Shown here in pieces: positions 10,341 to 18,862 of a stretch of DNA of 64,000 nt (positions within the stretch are counted from its first letter, which is position 1; the number at the start of each line of letters is the position of its first letter). The translations under genes were made by a program, and so were the position numbers. The stretch comes from JAWKIW01 sp041394145 (lineage in GTDB: Bacteria; Actinomycetota; Acidimicrobiia; Acidimicrobiales; Acidimicrobilacustridaceae): positions 186,001 through 250,000 of the forward strand of contig JAWKIW010000005.1 of NCBI GenBank assembly GCA_041394145.1, read 5' to 3'. The notes beneath the pieces are model-generated. The model saw only the letters and a list, made by a program, of their open reading frames with translations, made no database searches and had not been told where the DNA came from.

Positions 10341-10697
10341 ATGACGCTCGAGATCCACGTCGAAGAGCGGCGCGAGTACACGTTGTGCCGCCCCGTGGGA
10401 GAGCTCGACGCCTACACGGTGGCGCAGTTCCGCGAGGCGCTCGCCGACCTGGCCGCCATCCCGCGCCTGCTGATCGACCTGTCCGACGTGCCGTTCATGG
10501 ACTCCGCCGGGCTGGGCGCGCTGATCGGCGGCATCCGTCGGGCCCGTGAGGCCGACGGCGACGTCACGGTGGCGTGCAGCCGCCCCACCCTCACCCGACT
10601 GCTCCACACCACCGGGTTCGATCGCATCGTCCCGGTCACCGAGACCCTCGAGGAGGCCATCCAGGCCCTCCTCAACCCGCCCGACGCCACGGCCTGA
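10341..10697 (+). CDS. STAS-domain anti-sigma factor antagonist
   Basis: A 118-residue SpoIIAA/RsbV-type protein. The phosphorylatable serine lies in the signature DSAGLGAL (S55), and the N-terminus (GELDAYTVAQFREAL) fits the family. Such proteins bind RsbW-type anti-sigma kinases when unphosphorylated and free a sigma factor. No cognate kinase is adjacent; the RsbW-like protein at 32414-32797 is a possible but unproven partner. The ATG follows a GGGGAGAG ribosome site. Convergent with the ArsA-type gene that ends 69 bp downstream. Confidence 0.88.
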   Translation: MTLEIHVEERREYTLCRPVGELDAYTVAQFREALADLAAIPRLLIDLSDVPFMDSAGLGALIGGIRRAREADGDVTVACSRPTLTRLLHTTGFDRIVPVTETLEEAIQALLNPPDATA

Positions 10698-10766
10698 CCG
10701 CGCCTGCAGGCGTCACCGTCGGACGTCGGCGGGAGCGCTCGGCCGAGGGTCGAGGGTCGGGTCCGA

Positions 10767-11882
10767 TCAGGCGTCGAAGAGGTGGTGGGCGATCTCGTAG
10801 AGGCCGTCGAGGTCGTGGACGTCGGAGCGCAGGTACGGGACCCGCACCACCGGTGCCGGCGCCAGCCGCTCGGCGAGGCCGCGCAGGTGGTCCTCCTCAC
10901 GGGAGGCCACCAGCAAGAAGTCGGCCAGGTTGTCGTAGAGGCCGCCCAGGTCGGTGCCGGCGTAGGAGTGGGCCCGCTCGCGGGTGGCGGTCGGCGACGC
11001 ATCCGAGAAGTGGGGGTGCATGCGGTTCACGATGAGGGCCCGCACCGGGATGTCGGCGTCGTGGAGGCGGGCGGCGAAGAAGGTCGCCTCGCTGACGACG
11101 TCGTGGCGCGGGGCGGTCACCAGGACGAAGGCGGTCCGCTCGTGGGTGAGCAGGTCGATCACGTGCTTGGCCCGGTCCTTGAACCCCTGCTCCATCCCGT
11201 CGAAGGCCTGGAAGAAGGCGACGGCGTCCTCGACCACCTCGGCGCCGACCACCTTCGACACGGTGCGCAGGATGGACTGGGCGGCCACGTTCGCCGCCCG
11301 CAGGATGCCCCGGGTCGGCGCCGTGACGATGCGATAGAGGCGGTGGTCGAGGAAGCGGGTCAGGCGCCGTGGCGCCTCCAGGAAGTCGAGGGCGTTGCGG
11401 GTGGGCGGGGTGTCGACCACGACGAGGTCGAAGTCGGACTCCTCGTGGAGCTCGTAGAGCTTCTCCATCGCCATGTACTCCTGGGTTCCCGACAGGGCCG
11501 AGGAGATGTTGCGGTAGAAGCGGTTCTCGAGGATGCGACCGGCCTGGTCGGGGTCCTCGGCGTGCTTGACCACCAGGTCGTCGAAGGTGGTCTTGGTGTC
11601 GAGCATGAGCGCCGACAGCTCGCCGGGCCACGGGCCCTCGATCCGGCTGGGCTCGTTGGTCAGCCCGGCGAGGCCGAGGGCGTCGGCCAGCCGCTTGGCC
11701 GGGTCGATGGTGACGACGCAGGTCTTGCGCCCGAGCTTGGCGCCCTCGAGGGCGATGACGGCGGCGGTGGTCGTCTTGCCGACGCCACCCGATCCGGTGC
11801 ACACGATGACGTCGCCGTGCACGACCAGGTCGCGCAGCGTCAGCGCCGCCTGGTGCGGGTCGGTGGTCGATCGCTCGGTCAC
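10767..11882 (-). CDS. ArsA/Get3-family ATPase (BagB-like), second of pair
   Basis: A 371-residue deviant Walker A ATPase (GSGGVGKTT at residues 30-38) with the switch motif VVVDTPPTRNALDFL. It belongs to the ArsA/GET3 family but lies in the actinobacterial pair equivalent to M. tuberculosis Rv3679/Rv3680 next to whiB4, where the two ATPases form a heterodimer. Its GTG start overlaps the stop of the upstream partner by 4 bases (GTGA), implying translational coupling and stoichiometric production. Not a proven arsenite pump: no arsB or arsR is present. The proposed role in redox or glycerol-dependent stress comes from mycobacterial work recalled from the literature. Confidence 0.85.
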   Translation of the reverse strand: MTERSTTDPHQAALTLRDLVVHGDVIVCTGSGGVGKTTTAAVIALEGAKLGRKTCVVTIDPAKRLADALGLAGLTNEPSRIEGPWPGELSALMLDTKTTFDDLVVKHAEDPDQAGRILENRFYRNISSALSGTQEYMAMEKLYELHEESDFDLVVVDTPPTRNALDFLEAPRRLTRFLDHRLYRIVTAPTRGILRAANVAAQSILRTVSKVVGAEVVEDAVAFFQAFDGMEQGFKDRAKHVIDLLTHERTAFVLVTAPRHDVVSEATFFAARLHDADIPVRALIVNRMHPHFSDASPTATRERAHSYAGTDLGGLYDNLADFLLVASREEDHLRGLAERLAPAPVVRVPYLRSDVHDLDGLYEIAHHLFDA

Positions 11883-12859
11883 GCCGCGCCCCCGGCCAGC
11901 TCGGCGAGCGAGGTGATGCCGTCGAGCAGCTGGGTGGCCAGCTCGTCGACGTGCTCGGGGCCGAGGTCGGCCGAGAACAGGTAGGGGAGCCGGAGCTGGG
12001 GGAGCGGCAGCCGCCCGCCGAGGCGTTCGAGCTGCTCGCGCTGCAGCTCCATGCGGTCGAGGCGGAAGCGGGCCGCGGCCCGCAGGGCGTGGCTCTCGCC
12101 GGGGTGGAGGAACGCTCCTGCGTCGGCGGCGGCGTCGTCGGGGTCGTGCTCGAGCCCCTCGATCGGCGGGTAGACGCCGTTGACCACCACCGGTCCGAGG
12201 CTCACCCCGACCTCGTCCTCGAGGCTGTAGGCCGTCTCCACCAGCTCGTTGACCGGCGTCTCCTCGGGGAGCGTGACGAGCAGGACCTGGCAGCGGGCCG
12301 GGTCGGTCAGCATGTCGAGCACGTCGCGGGCCTGGGCGTTGATCGGCCCGACCCGGACGGCGTCGACGAGGCCCCGCGCCGAGCGCAGGAACGAGATGGC
12401 ATGGCCGGCGGCGGGCGCGTCGAGGACGATCAGGTCGTTCTGGAAGGACCGCTCCAGCTGCTTGGCCTTGCCGAGGATCAGGATGTCCTTGATCCCCGGG
12501 GCGGCGGTGGCGACCATGTCGACCGCGCTGCTGGCGGCCAAGCGCCGCGAGATGCGGCTCATCCCGTGGTCCTCGAGGTACTCGATGAGCGCGTCGTCGG
12601 GGGTCAGCGTCCGGGCCCGCACGTCGGCTGCGCCGCCGGGGCCGCCGCCCGGGGACAGCACGACCTCGTCGTAGTCGAAGGGGGGCTGGCCGAACAGCGT
12701 CGACAGGCCGCTCTTGCCCTCGACCTCGATGACCAGGGTCGACAGCCCGGTGCGGGCCGCCGCCCGCGCCAGGGAGGCGGAGACGACGGTTTTGCCGACG
12801 CCGCCCTTCCCGGCCACGATGACCATTCGAGATGCTGCGAAGAACTGGGCAGGATCCAC
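11879..12859 (-). CDS. ArsA/Get3-family ATPase (BagA-like), first of pair
   Basis: A 326-residue partner ATPase. Walker A is GKGGVGKT (residues 17-24) with the switch region LIVLDAPAAGHAISFLRS. The start chosen is GTG at 12859, giving VDPAQFFAASRMVIVAGKGG, the typical N-terminus of this subfamily, with a GGGGGA ribosome site 7-8 nt upstream. A longer GTG start at 12901 would overlap the divergent NfeD-like gene. Next to it are the coupled second ATPase (4-base overlap) and, divergently, the NfeD-like and whiB genes, matching the conserved BagAB-WhiB neighbourhood. Only about 25 bp separate the two divergent starts, so the promoters must overlap the genes. Confidence 0.85.
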   Translation of the reverse strand: MDPAQFFAASRMVIVAGKGGVGKTVVSASLARAAARTGLSTLVIEVEGKSGLSTLFGQPPFDYDEVVLSPGGGPGGAADVRARTLTPDDALIEYLEDHGMSRISRRLAASSAVDMVATAAPGIKDILILGKAKQLERSFQNDLIVLDAPAAGHAISFLRSARGLVDAVRVGPINAQARDVLDMLTDPARCQVLLVTLPEETPVNELVETAYSLEDEVGVSLGPVVVNGVYPPIEGLEHDPDDAAADAGAFLHPGESHALRAAARFRLDRMELQREQLERLGGRLPLPQLRLPYLFSADLGPEHVDELATQLLDGITSLAELAGGAA

Positions 12860-12884
12860 CCTCACATCCCCCGAGAGGAGGCCG

Positions 12885-14315
12885 GTGGGCAGACTAGCCA
12901 CGGCCGCTCGTCGAACCCCTCATCCGTCGACGTGCACCGACGCGCCCGCGCTCGGCCCGCGACCGGGTCGGTGGGGTCGGCTCGGCGCCCTGTCGGTGCT
13001 GCTGTCGGTCGTGGTGTCGGTCGCCGCGTCCGTCGCCGGCGCCGGCCCGGCGGCGGCCCAGGCGGGCGACCGGGCCCCGACGGTCGACGTCGTCAAGGTC
13101 GACGGCCTCCTCGACCCGGTCCTCACCTCCTTCGTCGCGCAGTCCATCGACCAGGCCAACGCCGACGGCGACGTGGCGGTCGTCCTCCAGGTCAACTCGT
13201 CGGGCTCCGTCGTCGCCGACGCCGAGCTCACCGCGCTCTTGACGAAGATGCGCACCTCCGCGGTGCCGGTCGACGTCTGGGTGGGACCGTCCGGGTCGGA
13301 GGCGACCGGCCTGTCCGCCATGCTCGCCGGGGCGGCGGCGGTCGTGGGGATGGCGCCGGGGACCCGGCTCGGCCTCGACGGCCTGACCCCGTCGCCCGAG
13401 GTCGCGGCCACGGCGGTGCGCACGGTGCCCACCGGCACCGTGGGCGCCCAGGAGGCACAGGACCTCGGCATCACCACCTTCGCCGCGCCCACCATCGGTG
13501 ACTTCATCGTCAACCTCGAACAGGTCGAGACGAGGCAGGTCACCCAGGGCGACCAGGTCCGCCGCGAGCTCGTCACCCAGGTGCGGTTCACCCAGCTCTC
13601 GCTGCTCGACCAGCTGTTCCACGCCGTCGCCAGCCCGGCGGTCGCCTACCTCCTCTTCCTGGTGGGCATGGGGCTGCTGATCTTCGAGCTGTTCACCGCC
13701 GGCGTCGGCATCGCCGGCGTGACCGGTGCCGGCGCGTTCGTCCTGGGCTGCTACGGCGTGGCCGTGCTCCCGGCCCGCGGGTGGGCGGTGCTGCTGCTGG
13801 TGCTCGCCATGGCGGCCTTCGCCGTCGACGTGCAGACGGGCGTCCCCCGCTTCTGGACCGGTGCCGGGTTCGTGTTCCTCGTCGTCGGCTCGCTGTTCCT
13901 GTTCGACGGCTACCCGCTGTCGTGGATCACGCTGTTGGTGGCCTTCGCCGGCGCGGCGCTGACCTTCCTGTCGGGCATGCCCTCGATGGTGCGCACCCGC
14001 TTCGCCACCCCGACCATCGGGCGGGAGTGGATGATCGGCGAGATGGGCCGGGCGGTCACCGCCGTCGACCCCGACGGCGTCGTGCAGATCCAGGGCGCGC
14101 TGTGGCGGGCCACCACCAACCGGGCCACGCCGGTCGAGGAGCTCGACCGCGTGCGGGTCGTGGGCATCGAGGGCCTGGTGCTCGAGATCGAGCCCGAGGA
14201 GGGCGGGGCTCGGGACTACCGCGAGCGGCGTCCCCGGTCGGCGACCGGGGACGCGCCGACGGACGACGCGTCCGCCGGCGGTGGTGGGGAGCCGGACGTC
14301 ACGTCCGGCGACTGA
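12885..14315 (+). CDS. NfeD-like membrane protein with ClpP-like domain
   Basis: About 476 residues: signal or anchor (LGALSVLLSVVVSVAASVAG), an extracytoplasmic ClpP/crotonase-fold domain (TVDVVKVDGLLDPVLTSF, VAVVLQVNSSGS), four or five membrane segments (about residues 240-360) and a C-terminal OB-fold NfeD domain (GEMGRAVTAVDPDGVVQIQGALWRA). In NfeD proteases the ClpP-like part has PGG and SAG motifs; here they read SSGS and GLSAMLAGAA, so the protease serine appears lost. GTG at 12885 is 3 nt after AGAGGAGG, a strong site with tight spacing. NfeD proteins usually partner membrane-organising stomatins; none is nearby. Confidence 0.75.
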   Translation: MGRLATAARRTPHPSTCTDAPALGPRPGRWGRLGALSVLLSVVVSVAASVAGAGPAAAQAGDRAPTVDVVKVDGLLDPVLTSFVAQSIDQANADGDVAVVLQVNSSGSVVADAELTALLTKMRTSAVPVDVWVGPSGSEATGLSAMLAGAAAVVGMAPGTRLGLDGLTPSPEVAATAVRTVPTGTVGAQEAQDLGITTFAAPTIGDFIVNLEQVETRQVTQGDQVRRELVTQVRFTQLSLLDQLFHAVASPAVAYLLFLVGMGLLIFELFTAGVGIAGVTGAGAFVLGCYGVAVLPARGWAVLLLVLAMAAFAVDVQTGVPRFWTGAGFVFLVVGSLFLFDGYPLSWITLLVAFAGAALTFLSGMPSMVRTRFATPTIGREWMIGEMGRAVTAVDPDGVVQIQGALWRATTNRATPVEELDRVRVVGIEGLVLEIEPEEGGARDYRERRPRSATGDAPTDDASAGGGGEPDVTSGD

Positions 14316-14360
14316 CCCCAAATCACCGGGTGGCCGCCGGGGTCATTGGGTCGATTGGAC

Positions 14361-14384
14361 GCAAATGACACGCGTGGCATTTGC
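14361..14384. promoter_or_regulatory. 24-bp palindrome upstream of whiB
   Basis: Two 12-nt halves, GCAAATGACACG and CGTGGCATTTGC, form an inverted repeat matching at 11 of 12 positions with no spacer. It lies 46 nt after the NfeD-like stop and about 130 nt before the whiB start, in a locally AT-richer stretch. Length and symmetry fit a dimeric repressor or activator site. The regulator is unknown. Confidence 0.6.
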
Positions 14385-14476
14385 CGACCCGCTGGGACAG
14401 GCACCGTGGCTGACCTGCCTGTGCTCACCGGAATGCGCAGGTCGCTGCCTCGAATTGACCCTTGTTTCGGGAATAT

Positions 14477-14496
14477 GGCGGGACTATCGTCCCGCT
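14477..14496. promoter_or_regulatory. DosR-box-like palindrome just upstream of whiB
   Basis: Contains GCGGGAC-TATC-GTCCCGC (14478-14495), a perfect 7-bp inverted repeat with 4-nt centre. The 14-nt core matches the DosR consensus core GGGAC-TWWA-GTCCC at 13 positions. It ends about 20 nt before the whiB GTG, so it overlaps the likely transcription start or leader. It could instead act as an mRNA stem near the ribosome site. Confidence 0.45.
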
Positions 14497-14515
14497 TTGA
14501 AAGGGGGACAATGTC

Positions 14516-14776
14516 GTGAGTGCGCAGCGCAGTGAGGATGCCTGGCAGGTGAAGGCGGCGTGTCGGGGTCCTCAGGCATCGGTCTTCTTCCCGCCTCCGC
14601 AGTTCGAGCGCAAGGAGGAGAAGCTCGAGCGCGAGTCCCGGGCCAAGGAGATCTGCACCACCTGTGCCGTCCGCAAGGACTGCCTCGAGTACGCCCTGTC
14701 GATCCGTGAGCCGCACGGGATCTGGGGCGGCCTCAACGAGGTGGAGCGCAAGCAGCTGTTGGCTCAGCGGGTCTGA
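14516..14776 (+). CDS. WhiB-family iron-sulfur transcriptional regulator
   Basis: An 86-residue Wbl protein. The four cluster ligands are C16, C47, C50 and C56 (AACRGP; ICTTCAVRKDC), followed by the G(I/V)WGG turn (residues 68-72) and a basic tail. Wbl proteins bind a [4Fe-4S] cluster that senses O2 or NO and act with the primary sigma factor. GTG at 14516 follows AAAGGGGGA; the nearby ATG at 14511 runs into a stop. Context (paired ArsA-type ATPases) matches whiB4 of mycobacteria, but the sequence alone does not settle the subtype. Two palindromes lie in the 200-bp upstream region and a terminator follows at 14865. Confidence 0.95.
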   Translation: MSAQRSEDAWQVKAACRGPQASVFFPPPQFERKEEKLERESRAKEICTTCAVRKDCLEYALSIREPHGIWGGLNEVERKQLLAQRV

Positions 14777-14864
14777 TCGCAGCGCCGAGTGCGCGCGCGA
14801 CCGCAGGCCAACGGTTCGGTGGGCGTGTTGTGGGGGCACGCCCACCGAACCGGGGGGATGCCAC

Positions 14865-14888
14865 AGGGCCGGCCCGTGGGCCGGCCCT
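14865..14888 (+). terminator. Hairpin terminator after whiB
   Basis: Perfect 10-bp stem (AGGGCCGGCC/GGCCGGCCCT) with loop CGTG, about 90 nt downstream of the whiB stop and 80 nt before the next start. Confidence 0.65.
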
Positions 14889-14966
14889 CTGGCTGCCCCC
14901 GCCGTCCTCGCCTCGCGCCCGGCCGGTGACCGTCCCGCCCGTCCCCGCCCCCCGACGAGGAGTGCC

Positions 14967-15443
14967 ATGAGCGACGTGGTTCCGGTGCCCGACGAGCCCG
15001 CCGACGAGGACGAGCTGGCGCTGGGGGTGCTCGAGCTCGACCTCGCCTTCGCCTTCGCCCAGCCGGTCGCCCGCGTGTTCCGCGGGCTCGAGCAGATGAA
15101 CGACTGGTGGGCGATCCGGCTGCACCCGGAGGCCCGAACCGTGCTGGAGCCGCATCCGGGCGGCGCCTGGAAGCAGCTGTGGAGCAGCGGCGGCGCCCTG
15201 CTCGGCACCGTGATCCAGGTCGACATCCCCACCCGGTTGCGCATCCGGGGGCCGGTGCTGTCCACGGGGCTCGTCGACGCCGTGCTCGACCTCTGGCTGG
15301 AGGAGACCACGGCGGGCGGCACGGTGCTGCACGTCCACCACCAGGCGATGGGCGACCTGCCCGATGACGCCCACGACACCTACAGCGAGGTGTGGACCGA
15401 CATGTTCGGCGGGGCGCTGGGCCAGTACCTGGCCCGCCGGTGA
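14967..15443 (+). CDS. SRPBCC (START/Bet v1-like) domain protein
   Basis: A 158-residue protein of the SRPBCC superfamily (AHSA1 / polyketide-cyclase-like): LDLAFAFAQPVARVFRGLEQMNDWW begins the helix-grip fold, WKQLW and GTVIQVDIPTRLRIRGP are core strands, and the C-terminal helix ends at GALGQYLARR. Such domains bind hydrophobic ligands or act on aromatic compounds; the ligand cannot be read from sequence. ATG at 14967 follows GACGAGGAG. Its stop overlaps the GTG of the FHA gene (GTGA), so the two are probably co-translated. Confidence 0.75.
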   Translation: MSDVVPVPDEPADEDELALGVLELDLAFAFAQPVARVFRGLEQMNDWWAIRLHPEARTVLEPHPGGAWKQLWSSGGALLGTVIQVDIPTRLRIRGPVLSTGLVDAVLDLWLEETTAGGTVLHVHHQAMGDLPDDAHDTYSEVWTDMFGGALGQYLARR

Positions 15444-16973
15444 GCGACGTCGTCCCGCCCGCCGGCGGCGACGCTCCCGGTGCCGGCACCGCCTTCGTCG
15501 TCGAGGTCGAGGTGCCCGGTGAACGGGCGCACCTGCTGTCGCTGCGCGGCACCGTCGAGTTCGGCCGCCGGGGCGACGGGGTGGTCCTCGCCGACGCCGA
15601 GGCGTCCCGCCGGCACTTCCGCCTGATCGGCACCGGGGGTGCCGTGCTGGTCGAGGACCTCGGGTCGACCAACGGCACCCGGGTCGGGGGCGTGCCGGTG
15701 GCGGGCGCCCGACGTCTCGTCGTGGGTGACGTGGTCGGTGCCGGCCGGTCCACGGTGCGCCTGGTCGAGGTCGGCCCGGTCGCCGCGCCGCCCCCACCGG
15801 GCGCGGTCTCGTCGTCGGCGCCGCCGCCGGCCCCGAGCCCCGCTGCTGCTGCACCGGCGCCGGCCGACGCCGCCCCTGGTCGCCGTGGGGTGGCCATCGC
15901 CGGCACGCCGCTGGTGCTGCAGACGGTGGGTGAGGTCGTCCGCCTCGCGCCCGTCGAGGCGTTGGTGCGGGCGGCGGCCGAGGCGTGGGCCGGCCTCGCC
16001 GGGCTCGGGCTCGCCGGCGCGGCGGCCGGTGCAGGGACGATCGACGTCTCGGGCGACGCGACGTCGACCGGCACCGGGGCCGCCGTCGACGTCGTGGCCT
16101 CGTCCCTGGGGTGGCGGATCCCCGCCGACCTGCCGCCCGACCCGCTGCTGCCGGCGCTGGCCGTGCTCGTCGCCGGTCGACGGGGCCCGATCGACGGCGC
16201 CATCGTGGTCGGTCTCGCCCTGGAGGCGAGCGGGGTGCCCGATCCCGCGCCCGGGCTGGCCCGACGGTCGCTGCCGGCGACGTCGGTCGCGACCGGCGCG
16301 CTCCGGCTGGCCATGGCCCGCTCCTTCGTCGGCTACCTGCTCGCCCGCTGCGGGCGCGAGGCGGTGGCCGCCTTCGCGGGGTCGGCACCGGGGGATCCGG
16401 CCGAGCGGGCGCGGCGCTGCTGGGGCTCGACCTCGCCACGCTCGACGTGGAGTGGCGGGGCCTGGTGGCCGAGATCCCGCCGGCGGGCCCGCTGCGGGGC
16501 CGCTGCTGCACGGCCTCACCATCGGTTCGGCACCGGAGCTGGATCCGGTCCGCCGCCTCGTCGACGGCGCCGTGGCCGTGCTCGACCTCGACGCCGCCGA
16601 TCGTGCGACCGCCGACGGCCTCGCGGCGGGCCACCGCGGCGCGTGCCCGCCGGCGGCACCGCCGGCGAAGCGGAGGTGGCTGGCCGTCGTCACCGGCGGC
16701 TGCGGGAGCTGGTGGTGGACGGTGGGCCGTTCGCCGGCACGGTGGTCGCCGAGGTCGGCCCGGGCGACCGCTACGGGTTCGCCTCGTTCGCCGGAGCCCG
16801 CGGGCTGGACGCTGCGGGCCGCCGAGGACCTGGACCTGCTCGTGGTGGACGAGGCGAGCCTCGCCGCCGTCGGCCTCGTCGCCGACCAGGGCGGGCGGAC
16901 CCGACCTGCGGCCGGGCCGGTCGAGGAGGTCGCGATCGTCGACGTGCTGCTCGCCGACGAGCCGGCGGGCTGA
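15440..16973 (+). CDS. FHA-domain protein; frame interrupted
   Basis: The N-terminal ~115 residues are a forkhead-associated domain that binds phosphothreonine: VEFGRRGDGVVLADAEASRRHFRL and VEDLGSTNGTRVGG carry the GR, SRxH and N(G)T signatures. A proline/alanine linker follows, then about 330 residues I do not recognise, possibly an enzymatic or sugar-sensing domain (APVEALVRAAAEAWAGL). GTG at 15440 overlaps the previous stop by 4 bases. After about 16410 the frame must change several times (near 16410, 16500, 16680 and 16800) to keep protein-like sequence to LLVVDEASLAAVGLVADQG and the stop at 16973. A Ser/Thr kinase would be the expected partner; none is in the window. Confidence 0.65.
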
Positions 16974-17025
16974 CCGGCCGACCCGGCGCAACGAGCGCCC
17001 TCGCCGGCGGTAGCGTCGGCGACCG

Positions 17026-18840
17026 ATGCAGGCCATGGCGTCCTCGCCGGCGGACGGAGCCGAGGCCGACGGCCCCCCACCCCTCGACGCCGACGACCTC
17101 GGTGGTCGTCCCGGCGACGCGTCGACCCCCTGGGTTCCCCGCGCCCTCGCCCTCGGCGCCTACCTCGTGCTGGCGGTCTTGGCCCTGGCGTACCCCGACA
17201 AGCTGCGCGAGCCCGACCCGTACGCCTACCGGGCGTCGATCGAGGCGCTGGAGCAGGGTGACCTCACGCTCACCCCCGAGCAGTACGCGGCGCTCGACGC
17301 ACGCCTGCGGGCCGATGGCGACGGCTGGGAGCGCACCGGCCCGGCTGCCGGGGCGACCGTGACCCCGCCGGGCGGCGCGACCTGCGGCGCCGCCGGGCCC
17401 GGCGCGACGAACGGCCCGGTGGGCTCGGGCGGCTTGCCGCCGAGAGGGTCGGGAGCCGATGGCGCCCGGCCGTTCGTGCCGCCGACCGGGATCCCCGGCG
17501 GCGTGGACGGTCCGGTGGCGGGCGGCGGGATCGCCAGGGGTCCGGTGCCGGTCGTGCCGGTCGGGCCCGGCACGACGGGCGGGGTGGGAGCGGCTGGCGC
17601 CGCCGGCACGGCGATGGGCATCGCCCAGTGGGTGCGCACCCCGTCGGGGCAGTGCGCCAGCGAGAAGAACCCGGGCTACCCGTTCCTCGTGGTGGCCTTC
17701 GACGCCGTCGGCGTGCTTCGCCTCGGTCCGCTCGTCTACGGCGCGCTCGGTTGCCTCGGCCTGTGGTTCGGCGCCCGCCGATGGCTCAGGCCGTGGGGTG
17801 GGGCCTTCTCGGTGGCCCTGTTCTGCTCGCCGTCGGCGGTGCTGATCATGGCGAACCGAGCGACGATGCCGAGCTTCACCGACGCCGCGCTCCTGGCGGC
17901 CGGCGGCGGCGCGCTGGTGTGGGTCGTGCTGGCGACGGAGGTCCGGTGGCGTCGGCGGGTGGTGGTCGGCGCGGCGGCCGCTGGCGCTCGGCGCGGTCAC
18001 CGTGCGCTACACGAACGCCGTGCCGGTGGCGGTGCTGGCGGTGTGGGCCGTCGTCGCCGCGCTGCGGCCGCTGGGGCCTGGGGTGGCGGTCGCTGGTGCC
18101 GTGGGCTGCCGCCGGCGCCGTGCCGCTGGTGCTGGCGGCCGCCTACGACGACCGGGTGTTCGGCGGGCCCCTGGCGGTGGGGTACGAGCAGGCGGGGGGC
18201 TGCCGCAGCTCACCCTCGCCAACGTGACCGAGAACCTGCGGGTGATGCCGGCGCGGCTGGTGCAGGCGCTCCCGGTGTTCGTGCTGGCGGCAGCGGCGCT
18301 GGTGCTGGCGCTGGTGGTCGCGGCGCCGGCGCGTCGGCCGACGTTCGCCGTCGCCGGGCAGCACCGTCGACGGCTGGGTGCTGCCCGTGCTCGCCGGGTG
18401 GTGGCTGTCGCTGTGGGGTTCTACGCCGCCTTCGGGTGGACCTGGCAGTCGGTGCCGGTGGGTGCGCACCCGATCGTGGCGACGCGCTTCTACCTCCCCG
18501 CCACCGGCGCGCTGGCGCTGCTGGCGGCCTGGCTGTTCGTCCGGGTGCCGCGGTGGGCCGCCGTCGCCGCGGTCGTCGTGCTCTTCGTCGTGGGTGGCCT
18601 GGCCTACCGCGACGCCGTGACGAGCGGGCCGATGTTCCAGGCCGTCGGCACCGGTGGCCCGACGTCGGGCCCCGGTGGCGGTCCCGGCCCGTCGTTCCCC
18701 GGCGGTGTCGGGGGTGCGCCGGGCCCGTCGCTCCCCGGGCGTGTCGGGGGTGCGCCCGGGAGCGCACCGTCGCCGGGGTCACGCCTGCGCCGGGGATCAC
18801 GCCCGTGCCGGGCAGCTCGGCGTCGGGCGGGTCGCGCTGA
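17026..18840 (+). CDS. Polytopic membrane protein, GT39/mannosyltransferase-like; frame interrupted
   Basis: The first TM (LALGAYLVLAVLALAYPDK) is followed by an external loop rich in Gly/Pro (PGATNGPVGSGGLPPRGSG), then NPGYPFLVVAFDAVGVLR and a series of TM helices (GALGCLGLWFGARRWLRPWG, AVPVAVLAVWAVVAALRP, ALPVFVLAAAALVLALVV, ATRFYLPATGALALLAAWLF). This layout resembles membrane glycosyltransferases or other conserved envelope proteins, with the acidic motif EPDPYAY just after TM1. Function is inferred from topology only. Frames change near 17985, 18100, 18190, 18370 and 18760. The C-terminus is a Pro/Gly-rich tail with short tandem repeats (18660-18760). Convergent with selB, ending 22 bp before its stop. 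Confidence 0.5.
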   Translation: MQAMASSPADGAEADGPPPLDADDLGGRPGDASTPWVPRALALGAYLVLAVLALAYPDKLREPDPYAYRASIEALEQGDLTLTPEQYAALDARLRADGDGWERTGPAAGATVTPPGGATCGAAGPGATNGPVGSGGLPPRGSGADGARPFVPPTGIPGGVDGPVAGGGIARGPVPVVPVGPGTTGGVGAAGAAGTAMGIAQWVRTPSGQCASEKNPGYPFLVVAFDAVGVLRLGPLVYGALGCLGLWFGARRWLRPWGGAFSVALFCSPSAVLIMANRATMPSFTDAALLAAGGGALVWVVLATEVRWRRRVVVGAAAAGARRGHRALHERRAGGGAGGVGRRRRAAAAGAWGGGRWCRGLPPAPCRWCWRPPTTTGCSAGPWRWGTSRRGAAAAHPRQRDREPAGDAGAAGAGAPGVRAGGSGAGAGAGGRGAGASADVRRRRAAPSTAGCCPCSPGGGCRCGVLRRLRVDLAVGAGGCAPDRGDALLPPRHRRAGAAGGLAVRPGAAVGRRRRGRRALRRGWPGLPRRRDERADVPGRRHRWPDVGPRWRSRPVVPRRCRGCAGPVAPRACRGCARERTVAGVTPAPGITPVPGSSASGGSR

Positions 18841-18862
18841 CCGGTCGTCGGCGCGACCCCGC

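Noticed and set aside
14450..14475. TTGACC as -35 box of a whiB promoter
   Set aside because: No acceptable -10 hexamer lies 16-19 nt downstream.
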